Positions 61,743 to 64,000 of a stretch of DNA of 64,000 nt are shown here, one piece after another (the first letter of the stretch is position 1; each line of letters opens with the position of its first letter). The DNA lies in contig JAFKKH010000020.1 of NCBI GenBank assembly GCA_017305665.1, positions 79,248 through 143,247 on the forward strand, read 5' to 3'. Origin of the DNA: Hyphomicrobiales bacterium (lineage in GTDB: Bacteria; Pseudomonadota; Alphaproteobacteria; Rhizobiales; Xanthobacteraceae). The notes beneath the pieces were generated by a model that did no database searches, was not told the DNA's origin, and was given only the letters and a program-made list of their open reading frames with translations. The translations under genes were made by a program, and so were the position numbers.

Positions 61743-62957
61743 TCAGTTCACGCCGAGCTTGAATTCGCCCTGCTTGATAATGTCCGGAGACAACACAATG
61801 GCCTTACCGCCCTGCAGTTGGAACACGGGTGGTTCGAGCGAATTGATCTGGCCGGTCGGGCCGAAGCGCACCGGTCCCCAGAACGTCATGACGTCGGTCG
61901 CGGCCAGTGCGTCACGCACCTTTTCCTTGTCGAGGGTACCGGCTTTTTCGATCGCCATCTGGAATAGCGCCCCCGACACCGAGGCCGAGGCCTGTGCGTA
62001 GTCGGGATCCGACTTGTATTTCTCGCGGAACAATTTCACGTAGTTCGCGGTGGTGCCGAAGATGTCCTTGCCATCGTACTTGGCCGCCGGATGCCACCAC
62101 GCGGCGCTGGAGATGTTCTCGCCGCTCGGGCCTGCCGCATCGATGAATTCCTGATAGGCCGGACCGGCGATCATCGAGACAACGTCTGCCTTGATTTCCT
62201 GATCGCTCATCTGCTTGCGCACCAGGAGCAGGTCATTGATGTAACCGGTGACGAAGATCCACTGCGGAGCAAGGCTCTTGATCTGCGACAGGGTCGCCGA
62301 ATGGTCGAGCGTGCCGATGGCGTACTTTTCGAAGTAGACGACATCCAGACCGTTGGCTTTCGCCGACTTCTCCATCTCTTGCGCGATCGCCAACGGGAAC
62401 AGGTCGTTGCGCGCCAGAATCGCCACCTTCTTCACATTCGGGGCCTTCGCCTTGACGATCTTCGTCAGCGGCGTGGTCAGCGTGTCATTCGGCGTGAAGG
62501 TGCCGAACAGATACTTGTAACCCTGATCGTAGACCTGAGGCGAAGATGCAGTCGATGCGATGGTCGGCATCTTGTAGCGTTCGGAGAGGCTGCTCGCCGC
62601 CTTCGCCGCGCCGGAACCGAACGGGCTGAACATGAAGTTCACGCCATCCTGGGTAATCATCTGCTCGGTGGCTTGCACGGCGCGGGGCGTGTTCGACTGA
62701 TAGTCCGAATAGACGATCTCGACCTTGTACTTCTTTCCGCCGACCGAAATGCCGCCCGCCTTGTTGACCTGTTCGGCCCACAGATCATAGCCCTGCTGCT
62801 GCTTGATCGCCTCGGGCGCAAGCGGGCCGGTCAGCGGCAACGGCGCACCGAACTTGATCACGTCCTGCGCGAACGCGGCGGACGCCGAGAGTGCAACGGC
62901 CGCCGCGACCACCAACGATCGGGACAAACGCGCATAAAGGGGAAGAGAGCGAGCCAT
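61743..62957 (-). CDS. Branched-chain-type ABC substrate-binding protein, second importer
   Basis: A 404-residue periplasmic receptor. A signal peptide (LVVAAAVALSASAAFAQ) is followed by VIKFGAPLPLTGPLAPEAIKQQQGYDLWAEQVNKAGGI, the type I receptor opening. It is the first gene of the leftward importer and is divergent from a LysR regulator, so the importer and CnbZ-like gene probably respond to that regulator. The ligand is unknown; the CnbZ-like neighbour hints at an aromatic ring-cleavage product. Confidence 0.93.
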   Translation of the reverse strand: MARSLPLYARLSRSLVVAAAVALSASAAFAQDVIKFGAPLPLTGPLAPEAIKQQQGYDLWAEQVNKAGGISVGGKKYKVEIVYSDYQSNTPRAVQATEQMITQDGVNFMFSPFGSGAAKAASSLSERYKMPTIASTASSPQVYDQGYKYLFGTFTPNDTLTTPLTKIVKAKAPNVKKVAILARNDLFPLAIAQEMEKSAKANGLDVVYFEKYAIGTLDHSATLSQIKSLAPQWIFVTGYINDLLLVRKQMSDQEIKADVVSMIAGPAYQEFIDAAGPSGENISSAAWWHPAAKYDGKDIFGTTANYVKLFREKYKSDPDYAQASASVSGALFQMAIEKAGTLDKEKVRDALAATDVMTFWGPVRFGPTGQINSLEPPVFQLQGGKAIVLSPDIIKQGEFKLGVN

Positions 62958-63128
62958 CGATGGGTCTCCATTTGCGGTCGGCGCATGATTTGCGCCGAAA
63001 GGATGGCAAATGCGGAATTTGAATTAAAGCGTTGAATTTCGAACTCAGAGATCTGATAATTAGAACGTTGTGCGCCGCAGCGATCACTTTTTAATCTTAC
63101 CTGGCGTCGCTTCAAGGATTTGAGATTC

Positions 63129-64000
63129 ATGATCGAATCGACTGCCATTCGATATTTTCGAGAGGTCACCGCCCGTGGCTCGATCAAGCGAGCAGCCGAA
63201 TCGCTTCGCATCGCACCCAGCGCCATCAGCCGACAGATTCAGGGACTTGAGGATGAGCTCTCGGCAAAGCTGTTCGAGCGCGGCGCACGCGGCATGCATC
63301 TGACGGACACAGGAAACCTGCTTTATCGCTATGCCGTTGAAAACCAGACCAGGCTCGAACGTATCCACACGCAAGTGGAGGAATTCGGTTCGCTTCAGCG
63401 GGGCCATATCAAGATCGCGACGGTCGAAGGCTTGCTGGCGAGTTTCCTTTCAGATTTCATCGCCAAACTTGACCGCGATCATCCCGGTATCTCGACCGCC
63501 GTCACGGCGGTCGGATCGCGCGACGTCGCCGAGATGCTCAGCCGACACGAGGCTGATCTTGGCCTTGTGTTCGGCCGCGCGCCTCGGCGCGATCTGGTCG
63601 AACTGGCACACATGCGGCAATCCCTGTGTCTGATGGTGGCATCCCATCATCGACTTGCGCGCAGCGACTCCTGCACGATCAAGGATCTCGCCGGATTGCG
63701 CGTGGTGCTTCCAGACCCGTCGTTTGGCATTCGACAAGAAATCGACCGGGCGTGCGTGCAGGCGAACGTTGAACTTCAACTCTGTACCGAGACCAATTCG
63801 CTGGCGTTCGCCCGCGCCATCGTCGCTCAAACCGACCTGGCCACGTTTCTGCCGCGCGAAGCGGCCATGCCGGAGTTGATAGCTGGCACCCTGGTAGCCC
63901 TTCCGCTAAGGGACAAACGACTCGAGGCAACCCAAGTCACACTTGTTCAGCTCGCTTCACGCAACGCATCACTATCCGCGGCGCACGTTATTCAATTGCT
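63129..64000 (+). CDS. LysR-family regulator (3' end outside window)
   Basis: The first 290 or so codons of a LysR-type regulator. The winged helix-turn-helix is at about 1-60 (AIRYFREVTARGSIKRAAESLRIAPSAISRQIQGLEDELSAKLFER), followed by the effector domain (GHIKIATVEGLLASFLSDFIAKLDRDHPGI). It is divergent from the second importer across 171 bp. LysR proteins usually control the divergent neighbour and themselves. The C-terminus is cut by the window edge. Confidence 0.93.
   Translation, partial: MIESTAIRYFREVTARGSIKRAAESLRIAPSAISRQIQGLEDELSAKLFERGARGMHLTDTGNLLYRYAVENQTRLERIHTQVEEFGSLQRGHIKIATVEGLLASFLSDFIAKLDRDHPGISTAVTAVGSRDVAEMLSRHEADLGLVFGRAPRRDLVELAHMRQSLCLMVASHHRLARSDSCTIKDLAGLRVVLPDPSFGIRQEIDRACVQANVELQLCTETNSLAFARAIVAQTDLATFLPREAAMPELIAGTLVALPLRDKRLEATQVTLVQLASRNASLSAAHVIQL

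Noticed and set aside
1-64000. CRISPR array, prophage genes, transposases or rRNA operons
   Set aside because: No regularly spaced repeats, phage structural genes, transposase motifs or rRNA sequences were seen on reading both strands.

Overview
The window reads as chromosome of an alphaproteobacterium of the Bradyrhizobium/Afipia/Rhodopseudomonas type (order Hyphomicrobiales). Pointers are the GC-rich coding bias, the MinCDE set with a CtrA-type box upstream, a XoxF-type methanol dehydrogenase feeding glutathione-linked formaldehyde oxidation, and many ABC/TRAP importers beside acyl-CoA genes. The genus is inferred from gene content only. No rRNA, complete tRNA, CRISPR array or insertion sequence was seen.

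Layout. 0-3.1 kb: K+ pump operon (27-codon small ORF, kdpF, kdpA, and kdpB cut by the window edge). 3.3-4.4 kb: RES/Xre toxin-antitoxin pair with a palindrome upstream. 4.7-6.1 kb: MFS exporter. 6.3-8.5 kb: a 58-residue small protein and minCDE. 8.9-35 kb: a large lanthanide-dependent methanol oxidation region. It holds xoxF, xoxG, glutathione-dependent formaldehyde dehydrogenase, gfa and fghA; an AraC regulator; a pqqA with no other pqq gene in view; quinoprotein-associated ABC parts (binding protein, beta-propeller, ATPase, ABC-2 permease); a TonB-dependent receptor; a two-component system; a second NitT/TauT-type ABC importer; cytochrome c; a SoxYZ-like carrier; a metallohydrolase; xoxJ; a rhodanese-like CW protein; and several small exported proteins of unknown function. 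One of these has a 12-residue EF-hand-like acidic loop.

35-52 kb: a catabolic regulon. The leftward genes are a CoA-transferase, a NitT/TauT ABC importer, an enoyl-CoA hydratase, two acyl-CoA dehydrogenases and IclR. Divergent from them run a TRAP transporter, an SMP-30 hydrolase and a branched-chain-type ABC importer. A perfect 14-bp palindrome lies in the shared divergent promoter. The substrate cannot be told from sequence. 52-55.7 kb: an unknown protein, a secreted amidohydrolase and an HdeD-like membrane protein. The last is followed at once by the 3' half of a tRNA-Arg gene, which looks like an attachment-site scar. 55.9-64 kb: MFS exporter, a protein resembling the CnbZ deaminase, a second branched-chain-type ABC importer and a divergent LysR regulator cut by the window edge.

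How the main cluster should work (inference from families): lanthanide enters the periplasm through the TonB receptor. It is handled by small periplasmic proteins and the ABC system, and with PQQ it activates XoxF. XoxF passes electrons to XoxG and the cytochromes. Formaldehyde is conjugated to glutathione, oxidised by the class III dehydrogenase and hydrolysed by FghA to formate. The AraC regulator and the two-component system are the likely local controls.
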